DNA of 64,000 bases from Clostridiales bacterium (GCA_019423685.1 JAHZAY010000003.1:124001-188000), one strand, 5' to 3'. Positions 17,931-26,483 are shown, counted from the first letter of the stretch. Made by a program: numbers and translations. The notes: generated from the letters alone by a model not told the origin.

Positions 17931-18698
17931 CTATTTGCTGTTTTTATAGTACAGGATGCGCAATCCCTTGAGCAACAGATTGGGGTCCTGTACAATTTGG
18001 TGCTTGCAGTACGGCGTCACCTTCTGCGAAAGGCCGCCGGTGGCGATGACCTGCACCTTCTGGCCCAATTCCTCCTGAATGCGCTCGATCATCCCGTCGA
18101 GCATCGAGGCATTGCCGTAAATCATGCCGCTGTCCATCGCGTCGATGGTGTTGCGGCCGATGACACTTTTGGGAGGAATCAAATCGATGTGCGGCAGAAG
18201 GGATGCGCGGCTGGACAGGGCCTCCAGCGAGAGGCGCAATCCCGGCATAATCGCTCCGCCGACAAACTCTTCCTTGTCGTTGATGACCGAAATGGTGGTT
18301 GCTGTACCCATGTCCACAACCAGCAGCGGAAGAGGATACTCATGAATGGCGGCCACCGTATCCGCTACCCGGTCCGCCCCCAGCGAGGCGGGGTTATCCA
18401 ACTTGATGTTGAGTCCGGTTTTGAGTCCCGGCCCCACTACCAGAGGCTTTTTTCCTGTGATGATGCGCAGCGCCGCCTTCATCACGCTGGTCAGCTGCGG
18501 CACTACTGAGGAGATGATCGATCCCTCCATCTCGCGGGCGCTGTAGCCGTGCAGGTTTAAAATCTGGTAGATCTCCACCGCATACTGTTCCTCGGTTCGG
18601 CGCGCATCGGTGGCCACCCGCGCAGTAAACTCTATTTTATCATTTTCAAAGCCGCCGATCACGACGTTGCTGTTGCCGATATCAATTGCCAGAATCAT
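17931..18698 (-). CDS. coaX: Type III pantothenate kinase
   Basis: Phosphorylates pantothenate, the first step of CoA synthesis; type III enzymes need a monovalent cation. 255 aa, the usual length. The N-terminal phosphate loop reads AIDIGNSNVVIGG; GPGLKTGLNIK, GADRVADTVAA and VVDMGTATTISVI are family motifs with the catalytic Asp in GADR. It starts 18 bases after the ECF S-component gene, so the two are almost certainly one operon for uptake and phosphorylation of the vitamin. Confidence 0.95.
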   Translation of the reverse strand: MILAIDIGNSNVVIGGFENDKIEFTARVATDARRTEEQYAVEIYQILNLHGYSAREMEGSIISSVVPQLTSVMKAALRIITGKKPLVVGPGLKTGLNIKLDNPASLGADRVADTVAAIHEYPLPLLVVDMGTATTISVINDKEEFVGGAIMPGLRLSLEALSSRASLLPHIDLIPPKSVIGRNTIDAMDSGMIYGNASMLDGMIERIQEELGQKVQVIATGGLSQKVTPYCKHQIVQDPNLLLKGLRILYYKNSK

Positions 18699-18716
18699 CT
18701 TTGTGCTCCCCTTTCG

Positions 18717-19337
18717 CTATTTGTTTACGAACTTTAACAGCACCTTGCCCACCGCTGCGGTGATCAGCGCGGCGATGATCGCCTCCGGCACGCCGTTGGT
18801 GGCGATCACCAACAGGATAGTCTTGTAAATTAAGTCCGCTGCCACACCCTTGGCACTGCCCCAGCTGTCGCCAAAAAAGACATAGATGAGGTTCATGACC
18901 AGCAAGGTGTTTACCATCGAACCGACAAAGCCACAAATTGCCAGCGGGACGGTGTCGCTCTTGACAAACTTCTTGAGCAGGTGAAACAGAAAATACGGAA
19001 TAATACCCACCAGGATGCGCGGCACAAAGCAGATCACAAGGCTCCACAGGTTGCCGTGTACATTTCCCACCGAATAAAACGGCGAGAAGGTAAAGGAGGT
19101 CAGGGAGGGGGTGAGGGTGTTGACCACAAGACTTGTCAGGCCAAACAGTCCGCCTAAAGCGGCGCCTGCCTTCCAACCCAGTAAGATCGAGCCTAAGATG
19201 ACGGGAATGTGGATGGTGGTTGCCTTGATGGCGCCCAGTGGGATGTACCCCAACGGCGTCATTGACAGCACCACGATGATGCCCGCAAACAGTGCCAGTT
19301 TTACCATGTCCTGTGTCTTTTTGGTTGCTTGATTCAT
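18717..19337 (-). CDS. ECF transporter substrate-binding (S) component, probably for pantothenate
   Basis: 206 aa with about six membrane segments; typical ECF S-component features are LALFAGIIVVLSMTPLG near the N terminus and GSILLGWKAGAALGGLFGL. ATG at 19337 has AAAGGAAG upstream; a TTG two codons earlier is possible. S-components need the shared EcfA/A'/T module, which is not in the window. Pantothenate is inferred only from context: coaX follows immediately and coaBC is divergent across the shared promoter region. Confidence 0.85.
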   Translation of the reverse strand: MNQATKKTQDMVKLALFAGIIVVLSMTPLGYIPLGAIKATTIHIPVILGSILLGWKAGAALGGLFGLTSLVVNTLTPSLTSFTFSPFYSVGNVHGNLWSLVICFVPRILVGIIPYFLFHLLKKFVKSDTVPLAICGFVGSMVNTLLVMNLIYVFFGDSWGSAKGVAADLIYKTILLVIATNGVPEAIIAALITAAVGKVLLKFVNK

Positions 19338-19417
19338 ATTCAATTCTTCCTTTCGCTGCCGTTCTTCCCTTGGCCCTTGGCCGGAAGATACGTCGCAAAT
19401 AAATTATAAGCAGATTC

Positions 19418-19446
19418 ATTATAGCGAATCTATAGAAGGATTGCAA
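19418..19446 (-). promoter_or_regulatory. Promoter of the ECF-coaX operon
   Basis: TTGCAA and TATAAT with 17 bases between on the minus strand, about 75 bases before the S-component start. Confidence 0.75.
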
Positions 19447-19508
19447 GGGAGCGAACTACAAAAACTCCATACACCCGATGAGGACAAGCTTTTCCTGGTG
19501 TTTCGCGC

Positions 19509-19537
19509 TGGACTTCCCTCCCTGCTTCTGCTATACT
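19509..19537 (+). promoter_or_regulatory. Promoter of coaBC
   Basis: TGGACT and TATACT with 17-base spacing, 35 bases before the coaBC start. Back-to-back with the ECF-coaX promoter. Confidence 0.6.
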
Positions 19538-19571
19538 AATGCTGAACCAATCAGGAAAGGGAAGGATCGCT

Positions 19572-20777
19572 ATGTTAAAAGGAAAAACCGTCGTACTCGG
19601 TATCACCGGTTCGATTGCCGCATACAAGATGGCCAACGTCGCCAGCATGCTCTCCAAACAGCACTGCGATGTGCAGGTCATCATGACCAAAAACGCCACC
19701 CAGTTCATCACCCCGCTCACCTTTGAGACGCTGTGCAACAGCCGCTGCATGGTCGATACCTTCGACCGCAACTTTCAGTACAACGTCGAGCATGTGGCGC
19801 TGGCCAAACGCGCAGATGTCGTGCTCATCGCCCCTGCCTCCGCCAACATCATCGCCAAGATGGCCCACGGCATTGCCGATGACATGCTCTCCACCACCGT
19901 CCTTGCCTGCCGGTGCAAAAAGCTGGTGGCCCCTGCGATGAACACCAACATGTACGAGAACCCCATCACCCAGGACAACCTGAACACCCTGCGCCACTAC
20001 GGCTTCACCGTCATCGACCCGGCGGTCGGAATGTTGGCCTGCAAGGATGTCGGCGCAGGCAAGCTGCCAAAGGAAGAGCTGCTGTACAACCACATCCTGC
20101 AAGAAATCCTCTATCCAAAGGACCTTGCCGGCAAAAAGGTGCTGGTCACTGCCGGACCAACCTGTGAACCGATCGACCCGGTGCGCTACATCACCAACCA
20201 TTCCAGCGGCAAGATGGGCTACGCCATCGCGCGGGACTGCTCGCTGCGCGGAGCTCAGGTCACCCTGGTCACCGGCAAAACCGCTCTGGAACCGTGGCCG
20301 TTTGTCGAGACCGTGCAGGTGGAAACGGCACAGCAGATGTTTGATGCGGTCACCGCCCGTGCACCGGAAATGGACATCATCATCAAGTCTGCCGCAGTGG
20401 CCGACTACCGCCCCAAAAACGTCGCCGACGAAAAGATCAAAAAGAGCGGCGATGACCTCTCTTTGGAGCTGGAACGCACTCGCGACATCCTGCAATACCT
20501 GGGAGAGCACAAGCCGAAGGGACAATTTTTGTGTGGATTCTCGATGGAGACCGAGCACCTGCTGGAAAACTCCCAGAAGAAGCTGTACAAGAAAAATGCC
20601 GACATGATCGTGGCCAACAATCTCAAGACAGCCGGCGCCGGATTTTCCGGGGACACCAATGCCGTCACCATCATCACCGCCGAGGGGGCAAAGTCTCTGC
20701 CGCTGATGAGCAAGCAGGAAATCGCCCACGAGATCGTCTCGGAGATTCTCTCGGAGCAAAACTCCCGTATATCCTGA
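19572..20777 (+). CDS. coaBC: Bifunctional phosphopantothenoylcysteine decarboxylase / phosphopantothenate-cysteine ligase
   Basis: Carries out two CoA-pathway steps: ligation of cysteine to 4'-phosphopantothenate and FMN-dependent decarboxylation. 401 aa. CoaC domain: residues 1-180 with GITGSIAAYK, catalytic-type His in NVEHVAL, and the substrate clamp PAMNTNMYENP. CoaB domain: 185-400 with TAGPTCEPIDPVRYITNHSS and KSAAVADYRPK. ATG at 19572 has GGAAGG upstream; an earlier in-frame ATG at 19539 overlaps the promoter and is rejected. Followed after 16 bases by a GNAT gene. Confidence 0.97.
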   Translation: MLKGKTVVLGITGSIAAYKMANVASMLSKQHCDVQVIMTKNATQFITPLTFETLCNSRCMVDTFDRNFQYNVEHVALAKRADVVLIAPASANIIAKMAHGIADDMLSTTVLACRCKKLVAPAMNTNMYENPITQDNLNTLRHYGFTVIDPAVGMLACKDVGAGKLPKEELLYNHILQEILYPKDLAGKKVLVTAGPTCEPIDPVRYITNHSSGKMGYAIARDCSLRGAQVTLVTGKTALEPWPFVETVQVETAQQMFDAVTARAPEMDIIIKSAAVADYRPKNVADEKIKKSGDDLSLELERTRDILQYLGEHKPKGQFLCGFSMETEHLLENSQKKLYKKNADMIVANNLKTAGAGFSGDTNAVTIITAEGAKSLPLMSKQEIAHEIVSEILSEQNSRIS

Positions 20778-20793
20778 GAAAGGAAGGAACGCT

Positions 20794-21198
20794 ATGCAGG
20801 ACATCGTCATCTGCACAAGCTCCGAGCAGGACAACCGCTACATCCATCAGCAGCTGCGCCTTTACAACCGGCAGTTTATGCGCGACTTTCACGACTACCA
20901 CTTTCACATCCAGCTGGACGGAAGAATCGTCGCAGGCATCGTCGCTGCCAGCACAATGGACACTCTGGAAGTCGAATTTCTTTTTGTGGAGGAGGCCTAC
21001 CGCGGGCGCGGGCTTGGACAACAGCTTTTGGAACACGTCGAAAAGCTTGCCCGTCAAGACGGACTGCGTCGCATACTGCTCAACACCTACAGCTTTCAGG
21101 CCCCAGGCTTTTATCAAAAGCTCGGATACCAACAGATAGCGGAGATTGCGCCCTGCTTCGGGGACTTTTGTCAATACTTCTTTGTCAGGGAACTATAA
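20794..21198 (+). CDS. GNAT-family N-acetyltransferase
   Basis: 134 aa. The acetyl-CoA-binding motif A reads YRGRGLGQQLLEHVEKLA (about residues 69-86); the C terminus shows the usual APGFYQKLGY. Substrate unknown. It has an AAGGAA ribosome site and sits 16 bases after coaBC and 27 before the phosphoesterase gene, so the three may be cotranscribed. Confidence 0.9.
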   Translation: MQDIVICTSSEQDNRYIHQQLRLYNRQFMRDFHDYHFHIQLDGRIVAGIVAASTMDTLEVEFLFVEEAYRGRGLGQQLLEHVEKLARQDGLRRILLNTYSFQAPGFYQKLGYQQIAEIAPCFGDFCQYFFVREL

Positions 21199-21225
21199 CT
21201 AGCTGCCAGGAAAGGAACGAAACCC

Positions 21226-21933
21226 ATGTCCCATTATGTGCTGTCGGACGTCCATGGAGAGGACGTCCGCTTTCATGCGATGCTTAAAAAAATATGCTTC
21301 GGAGCGGAAGACACTCTCTACATTCTCGGTGATGTGGTCGACCGCGGACCACATGGCGTAGAGCTGCTGTGCGAGATTATGCACACTCCCAACATGAAGA
21401 TGCTTCTGGGAAACCACGAGTTTATGTGTCTGCGCTATTTTGCGCCTGACGCGCCGGAAAAACATATCCAGCACTGGAATCGAAATGGAAACACACCAAC
21501 TTTAGAAGGCTTTGGCAGGTTAACCCAAGCGGAGAAGGAAGAGACATTAGATTTTCTTCGCGCGCTCCCCTCCCATCTGGAACTGACTGTCAACGGACAG
21601 AATTTTTATCTCGTTCACGGCCTGCCCGCCGATACCGTCTACGATGAGGTCTGGCACCGGCCATACAAGGACCCGATCCCAAAACTTGAAAATCGCAAGA
21701 TCATTCTCGGGCACACTCCAGTTTCCTGTTTTGTACACACTCAAACGCAGGCCTTTGGCCGAAGCGATGAGGAGGAACGTGCCTATGTACAGGCACTCGC
21801 TGATCGCGGAGAAAAGCTGTGCATCTTCCACCACCCGCTGTATATTGATATCGACTGTTGCTGTGGATACGACTTCCCAAACCGGCAGCTAGCCTGTTTG
21901 CGTCTGGAGGATATGGAAGAATTCTATGTATAA
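21226..21933 (+). CDS. Calcineurin-like metallophosphoesterase (Ser/Thr phosphatase / Ap4A-hydrolase type)
   Basis: 235 aa, single PPP-type domain. Metal-binding motifs: SDVHGE (DxH), GDVVDRGP and GNHEF, then HGLP and GHTP with metal-binding His residues. Related enzymes dephosphorylate proteins or cleave diadenosine tetraphosphate; the substrate is not predictable. Base composition is visibly more AT-rich than coaBC just upstream. The gene ends just before a set of three hairpins. Confidence 0.88.
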   Translation: MSHYVLSDVHGEDVRFHAMLKKICFGAEDTLYILGDVVDRGPHGVELLCEIMHTPNMKMLLGNHEFMCLRYFAPDAPEKHIQHWNRNGNTPTLEGFGRLTQAEKEETLDFLRALPSHLELTVNGQNFYLVHGLPADTVYDEVWHRPYKDPIPKLENRKIILGHTPVSCFVHTQTQAFGRSDEEERAYVQALADRGEKLCIFHHPLYIDIDCCCGYDFPNRQLACLRLEDMEEFYV

Positions 21934-21938
21934 TCAAA

Positions 21939-22021
21939 ACCACCCGTTGAACGGGTGGTCTGAACAGGCCCTATAAGGGCCTATCTTCTGTGGCAGCCCC
22001 CTACTTGGGGGCTGTTTTTTT
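21939..22021 (+). repeat. Triple-hairpin element ending in a terminator
   Basis: Three perfect hairpins in 76 bases: ACCACCCG-TTGAA-CGGGTGGT type at 21939-21959, AGGCCC-TATAA-GGGCCT at 21966-21982, and CAGCCCCC-TACTT-GGGGGCTG at 21994-22014 followed by a T-run. The last is a normal terminator. The first two have no U-tract and resemble the hairpins at ends of IS200/IS605-type elements or REP-like repeats. No transposase is present. Confidence 0.65.
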
Positions 22022-22098
22022 ATGCCTACTAATTCTTGCTATCCATAAACGGGTTCATCGTTGAACTGGGTTTTTTTCTTGCCTCTTCGGTACCAAAA

Positions 22099-22140
22099 AA
22101 ATCGGCAGGAACTGTAACCGTTTACAGTTCCTGCCGATTT
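22099..22140 (-). terminator. Strong terminator after the cytidylate-kinase-like gene
   Basis: A perfect 19-bp stem (AAATCGGCAGGAACTGTAA and its complement, loop CCGT) flanked by A-run and T-run. The other bases of 22022-22207 hold nothing recognisable. Confidence 0.9.
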
Positions 22141-22207
22141 ACTTTTTTCCGGTCACCCGCACGCCTTAGTAAAATGGTGCTAAGAGGCTATCTTTTCTAC
22201 AAAATTG

Positions 22208-22786
22208 TTAATACAGGGATTTAATAATTTCTACGCACCGATCAAGCCCCAAGGTTCCACTATTGAGCGTTATATCATAGTTTTGGGCATGTCCCCATTT
22301 CATATCCGTATAAAAAAGGTGATAGGCTGCACGGCGCTTATCTTTGTCCCGCAGACGCTGCTCTGGAGACTCTTCCCGCTCTCCATAAATCGCAACGATG
22401 CGCTCTGCGCGGAATTTCATATCTGCATGGATAAAAACGCGCAAGCAGTCCGCTTTATCCTTCAGGATATAGTCCGCACATCGGCCCACGATGACACAGG
22501 GACCCTGTTCGGCAAGTTTCGATATGAGCTGATACTGAATGGTCCAGAGATAGTCTGCATTGTTGAGGCCGGAACCATTATGAGAAAAGGTGGTGGATAA
22601 AAAGCCACCCGGCGCATATTCTCCTGCCTCTTTGATATAGTTTTCATTAAACCCGGTCTCCTGTGCAATCTTTTGCAGCAACTCATTGTCATAACAGCAA
22701 AGCCCAAGCTCTGCTGCCACCCGTTTGCCGATGGTGCGTCCTCCGCTTCCAAATTCACGGCTGATCGTAATGACCCTATTTTTCAT
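22208..22786 (-). CDS. Cytidylate kinase-like family protein
   Basis: 192 aa. The start VITISREFGSGGRTIGKRVA is the degenerate P-loop typical of the cytidylate-kinase-2-like family in gut Firmicutes; CVIVGRCADYIL and HADMKFRAERI correspond to the nucleotide- and LID-region motifs. The substrate is not known and it is not the housekeeping Cmk. AAGGAGG precedes ATG. It starts 19 bases after the MATE gene, so it is likely cotranscribed with the exporter. Confidence 0.85.
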   Translation of the reverse strand: MKNRVITISREFGSGGRTIGKRVAAELGLCCYDNELLQKIAQETGFNENYIKEAGEYAPGGFLSTTFSHNGSGLNNADYLWTIQYQLISKLAEQGPCVIVGRCADYILKDKADCLRVFIHADMKFRAERIVAIYGEREESPEQRLRDKDKRRAAYHLFYTDMKWGHAQNYDITLNSGTLGLDRCVEIIKSLY

Positions 22787-22805
22787 TTTTTTACCTCCTT
22801 AAAAA

Positions 22806-24197
22806 TCATGCTTGCATGGTCATAGCGTGGCTTTTCTTCAAATGTTCGCGTTCATACACCAGAAGGGCCAAGGAAAGCAGAAATGCTAACCCATCCGCGA
22901 CTGGTCCAGTCCACAAAACGCCCTCTACGCCTAAAAAAGTAGGCAAGATCAGAGCAGTCGGTACAAAGAAGATAATTTGACGGGCCAAGGAAAGGATAGC
23001 CGATTTTATCGGTTTTCCTATAGCCTGGAAATAAACTGCAGCAATCGTTTGGAAACCTGTTAACGGGCACAGCATCAAGAAAATGCGGAAAGCCTTGACC
23101 GCAAATTCATTATACAATCCTTCCTCCGATCCAAACAGAGAAATGACCGTCATCGGCGTGAACTGGAAGATAAGGAAGGCAAGAATACATACAATTTCAG
23201 ATGCAATCAGCGATATTTCAAGTGCCTTCTTGACACGATGAAAGTTTCGAGCGCCATAGTTAAATCCCAAGATAGGCTGTGTACCGGTAGCGATACCCAA
23301 CAAGATGGCTATCATGATTTGATTGACCTTCATTACAATACCTGTAGCTGTCAGAGGAATCTCTGCGCCGTAGACAGACGAGGTGCCGTAAATAACCAAC
23401 AGGTTATTGGTCAGTGCCATTACGATGGTGATGGCAAATTGCGTGATAAAGCTGCTCAGTCCAAAAGTAACAATGCTTGTGCAGGTGTGCCCGTTGGGCA
23501 AGAAATCCGAACGCTCCAGACGAACCGTTTTAAATCGAGGCATATATGCCAACGACACTACAAAAGATGCCACCTGACCGATAACGGTAGCGATCGCTGC
23601 ACCGCGGACACCCATATGAAAGATGAATATAAACACAGGGTCCAGGATAACATTGAGGACGGCGCCAACAATCATTGAAGTCATCGCAAATTTTGGACTT
23701 CCATCTGCACGAATGATCGAGTTGATCGCCGCAGAGATCATCATAAAGGGCAGGCCGATACCGATGACAAATCCATACTCCAGCGCAAGTGTGCGGAGTG
23801 CTTGGGTAGAGCCAAACAGCGTCAGGATCGGATCGAGGAATATCAAAAAGATGGCCGCCAGCAAAATACTGACAACGACAACCAAAGTCACAGCGTTTCC
23901 TACACCCTTGCAGCCCACTTCCCTTTTTCCTTCTCCCAATTTCAGGCTCAGGTAGGCGGCACCGCCATTACCGATCATCATCGACAAGGCCAGGGCAATG
24001 ATGGTGATTGGAAACACTACGTTCGTAGCTCCATTTCCCAGATATCCCACACCCCATCCGATGAAGATCTGATCCACAATATTATAGAGCGAGTTCACCA
24101 GCAGAGCGATGACGCTTGGTACGGCAAATTTTAAAATCAGCAATCCGACCGGCTCTGTGGCAAAGGGGCTCTGTTTTTCAGACACTACATTTTCCAT
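22806..24197 (-). CDS. MATE-family efflux transporter
   Basis: 463 aa with about 12 membrane segments; two MATE repeats (residues 15-225 and 240-440). Typical sequences include NSLYNIVDQIFIGWGVGYLG and LLGIATGTQPILGFNYGA. Exports drugs or metabolites using a Na+ or H+ gradient; substrate not predictable. AGGAGG lies upstream of ATG. A palindrome matching the MarR operator lies in its leader, so the upstream MarR gene probably represses it. The reading is more AT-rich than the surrounding housekeeping genes. Confidence 0.95.
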   Translation of the reverse strand: MENVVSEKQSPFATEPVGLLILKFAVPSVIALLVNSLYNIVDQIFIGWGVGYLGNGATNVVFPITIIALALSMMIGNGGAAYLSLKLGEGKREVGCKGVGNAVTLVVVVSILLAAIFLIFLDPILTLFGSTQALRTLALEYGFVIGIGLPFMMISAAINSIIRADGSPKFAMTSMIVGAVLNVILDPVFIFIFHMGVRGAAIATVIGQVASFVVSLAYMPRFKTVRLERSDFLPNGHTCTSIVTFGLSSFITQFAITIVMALTNNLLVIYGTSSVYGAEIPLTATGIVMKVNQIMIAILLGIATGTQPILGFNYGARNFHRVKKALEISLIASEIVCILAFLIFQFTPMTVISLFGSEEGLYNEFAVKAFRIFLMLCPLTGFQTIAAVYFQAIGKPIKSAILSLARQIIFFVPTALILPTFLGVEGVLWTGPVADGLAFLLSLALLVYEREHLKKSHAMTMQA

Positions 24198-24220
24198 TAA
24201 AAAAAATACCTCCTAATATT

Positions 24221-24236
24221 AAGTAACTTGTTACCT
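24221..24236. promoter_or_regulatory. MarR operator in front of the MATE gene
   Basis: AAGTAACTTGTTACCT, an inverted repeat with core GTAAC-TT-GTTAC, matches the operator upstream of marR (AAGTAAC half-site shared). Confidence 0.65.
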
Positions 24237-24301
24237 ATTTGAGCATAAAAATTGGCAGTATGCCGAAAGTCCCTCGGCACACCGCCTGGAACAGATGGGT
24301 A

Positions 24302-24733
24302 TTATTCTGAATCAATGTCTTTTATGAGCACATCGGTCAAGCGATTGAGCGTTTGCTGCTCTTCCGGGGTCAGATTTCCGCACAATTCTTCAAAGACTTC
24401 CCTGTCATGTGCAAGAATCATTTGATGAATTCCAGCAGACCGCTCTGTACAGGTGATTTTCTTATACCTTCGATCCTGTGCACTGGGAACACACCGAACA
24501 AACCCTTTCTTCTCCAGCTGCTGGATGTGCTTGGTCATAGCCGGATGGGTCACATGCTCCAGCTGTTCCAGATCATTTTGGTGTATCTCCGCTTTCCCGG
24601 CAGCTTCCAGACGGCTAATTGATCCCAGAACGCGAAGCTGCACCGACGTCAGTCCCATATCACTGGCTTTTTCGTCTAACTTTTTGCGAAAAGCCCGATT
24701 GATAATCGCTATCTTCAATCCAAATGGCATCAT
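24302..24733 (-). CDS. MarR-family transcriptional regulator
   Basis: 143 aa winged-helix DNA-binding protein. LTSVQLRVLGSISRL starts the helix-turn-helix region; MTKHIQQLEKKGFVRCVP is the recognition helix and start of the wing. I chose ATG at 24733 since AGAGGTG lies eight bases before it; the longer frame from 24760 would contain that site. Promoter and leader carry an AAGTAA-CCAA-TTACTT palindrome, and a similar one precedes the MATE gene. It probably represses itself and the exporter and releases DNA on ligand binding. Confidence 0.92.
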   Translation of the reverse strand: MMPFGLKIAIINRAFRKKLDEKASDMGLTSVQLRVLGSISRLEAAGKAEIHQNDLEQLEHVTHPAMTKHIQQLEKKGFVRCVPSAQDRRYKKITCTERSAGIHQMILAHDREVFEELCGNLTPEEQQTLNRLTDVLIKDIDSE

Positions 24734-24762
24734 ATTCAAACACCTCTGCCTGCTTCTCAATT

Positions 24763-24778
24763 AAGTAACCAATTACTT
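24763..24778. promoter_or_regulatory. MarR autoregulatory operator
   Basis: AAGTAACCAATTACTT is a 6+6 bp perfect palindrome directly after the -10 box of the marR promoter, a classic repressor position. Confidence 0.65.
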
Positions 24779-24806
24779 ATTATATACCTTTCTTTCGACT
24801 TGTCAA
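24779..24806 (-). promoter_or_regulatory. marR promoter
   Basis: Consensus TTGACA and TATAAT boxes, 16 bases apart, on the minus strand. Confidence 0.8.
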
Positions 24807-24890
24807 GTTCCCTGACAGATAAAGGGCCAAACAGCACCACTGACAGAAGGTTTCCGTTACCAATTACAGAGATAGAAAAAAATTTTAAAG

Positions 24891-24931
24891 AAAAAAGCTG
24901 CAAGTCCAGTTCTATGACTTGCAGCTTTTTT
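24891..24931 (-). terminator. Terminator after the GrpB-family gene
   Basis: AAAAAAGCTGCAAGTC and GACTTGCAGCTTTTTT pair around a 9-base loop. A second, imperfect hairpin (GGGAGC / GCTCCC, 24939-24963) lies closer to the gene. Confidence 0.9.
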
Positions 24932-24982
24932 GTCTATTGGGAGCCCCCACTTTAGGAGCTCCCTCAGCCGATTTTTCTTCCC

Positions 24983-25600
24983 TTACTTTTTCGATGTGCC
25001 TGTGGAAACACTCTGCTGCATCTCGTTGCACTGGCCCAAAATTTTTCTGATAAACTGGGTCTTGCATTCACAGTAGGTATCCACATCAAACCGGTACTGC
25101 TCTGCAAGCTCTTCCTTTATGCGCTGATACTCGTCTCGCGCCTGTGAGTGGGTGCGCAGATAGTCTCGAAAGGCAATATGTTCGAGGTAGGGTTTAGCAT
25201 CCGGGCGGCAAACATAGAAGTGATACTTCATCACTCCTTTTTCCTGTTCGTCGTAGTCGCGCGGCCGGAAAAAGGCTTCTCTGCCCGGCAGGCCCAAGTC
25301 GCCCTGGTGAACATAGCCGTGCTCCGCCAGCTTTGCGATCACCGCCGGCAGATCGTCCGGGTCTTTGAGCACCGCATCCAGATCGATGACCGGCTTTGCG
25401 CCCAGCCCCTCAACCGAGGTGCTGCCCACATGCTCGATACTGGAAAAATACGCTCCCGCATACTGCTCGATCATCCTGCGGATCTTCTCAAATTCCACCT
25501 TCCACTGCGGATCATAGGGGACAATCTGGACAACTGTAGTGGCAAATTGATTCTCATTCTCCTTTAACAAACCCAATTGCCTCCCCCAACAGTTGATCAA
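24983..25600 (-). CDS. GrpB-family (nucleotidyltransferase-fold) protein
   Basis: Up to 205 aa. The GrpB domain starts at VQIVPYDPQW and shows the fold's conserved IEHVGSTSVEGLGAKPVIDLD, equivalent to the GS...D motif of nucleotidyltransferases. Function of the family is not established. The start is uncertain: the 25600 ATG lies inside the upstream gene, and a TTG at 25570, nine bases after GGAGG, is an equally good or better choice. Either way it overlaps the stop of the hydrolase gene, implying coupling. Confidence 0.85.
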   Translation of the reverse strand: MINCWGRQLGLLKENENQFATTVVQIVPYDPQWKVEFEKIRRMIEQYAGAYFSSIEHVGSTSVEGLGAKPVIDLDAVLKDPDDLPAVIAKLAEHGYVHQGDLGLPGREAFFRPRDYDEQEKGVMKYHFYVCRPDAKPYLEHIAFRDYLRTHSQARDEYQRIKEELAEQYRFDVDTYCECKTQFIRKILGQCNEMQQSVSTGTSKK

Positions 25601-26483
25601 AGTTTTCCGGATAGTCGTGATCGAGGTCTGGGCAGAGTTTAAAGTCCACCTCTATTCCCGCTTCGTCCAGCAGCTCAAACAGCTGTTCGCTGCCCTCAAA
25701 GCAGTCCTCATCGGCGTCGCCGCAGCAGATGTACACCGCTGTGCCCGCCTGTTTGAGTGCCTCCAGCTGCTCTGCCCACTCCTCCAGCTCAGGCAGCCAC
25801 GGTGCGACCAGGATCAGCCCCTTTGGCTGCACCGCTTTGCTCAGAACCGCATAGAGGCAGGCGCGCGCGCCCGAAGAAAAACCTCCGAGTATGCTGTTCT
25901 GCACGTCCACACCCTGTTCTTGCAGTGACTGCCAATGGGCTGCGATCTGCTTTGCTGCCTGTTCTTCGTCGTCCCAGAGGTAGCCGTCCGACACCTGCAA
26001 TTCGGTGGACTGAATCGCTGCAAGGCCATATCCCAGCTGCTTTACCTGCTGCCAATAGGGTGCGGTGATCTGTGCGTTTTGTTGATCCCCGTGCAGCACC
26101 ATCACAACCGGCTTGCCCGCCTGCACATCTTGCAGCTGCATCTGCGGCTTAGCCGCCGCCTGCGCTGCCTGCTGGCGCTGCCGGCAAAGGTTGGCGATCT
26201 GCTCGAAGGCGGTGTGCTGCCGCAATTCCTCGAGATCCTCATCCTCCATCAGGTATTCATAGTCATACCAGTATCCTTTATGATAGACCGCCTCCTGCAA
26301 CAGCCCCATCGCTCTGTCTGTCCTTCCTGCAAGCGCCTCAAGGCAATAGGCAAAATTGTAGAGCTGTGCGTCGTTAAAATTTTGCAGCTGTCCCTTCTGG
26401 GATTGCAAAAGCTCCAGGGCAGCCTGCGGGCCCTCCTCCTCTAACAGAGCAAGGCATCGATTGAGCAATTGGTTGTAGGTCAT
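25554..26483 (-). CDS. TPR-like domain fused to alpha/beta hydrolase
   Basis: 309 aa, no signal peptide. Residues 1-110 are helical and TPR-like (LALLEEEGPQAALELLQSQ, QLYNFAYCLEALAG). Residues 125-309 form an alpha/beta hydrolase: nucleophile elbow GGFSSGA, an Asp in CCGDADEDC and a His in DLDHDYP complete a plausible triad. Probably a cytosolic esterase or lipase-like enzyme; substrate unknown. ATG at 26483 is nine bases after GGGGAG and is preferred to the ATG touching that site at 26492. It overlaps the GrpB gene. Confidence 0.75.
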   Translation of the reverse strand: MTYNQLLNRCLALLEEEGPQAALELLQSQKGQLQNFNDAQLYNFAYCLEALAGRTDRAMGLLQEAVYHKGYWYDYEYLMEDEDLEELRQHTAFEQIANLCRQRQQAAQAAAKPQMQLQDVQAGKPVVMVLHGDQQNAQITAPYWQQVKQLGYGLAAIQSTELQVSDGYLWDDEEQAAKQIAAHWQSLQEQGVDVQNSILGGFSSGARACLYAVLSKAVQPKGLILVAPWLPELEEWAEQLEALKQAGTAVYICCGDADEDCFEGSEQLFELLDEAGIEVDFKLCPDLDHDYPENFDQLLGEAIGFVKGE

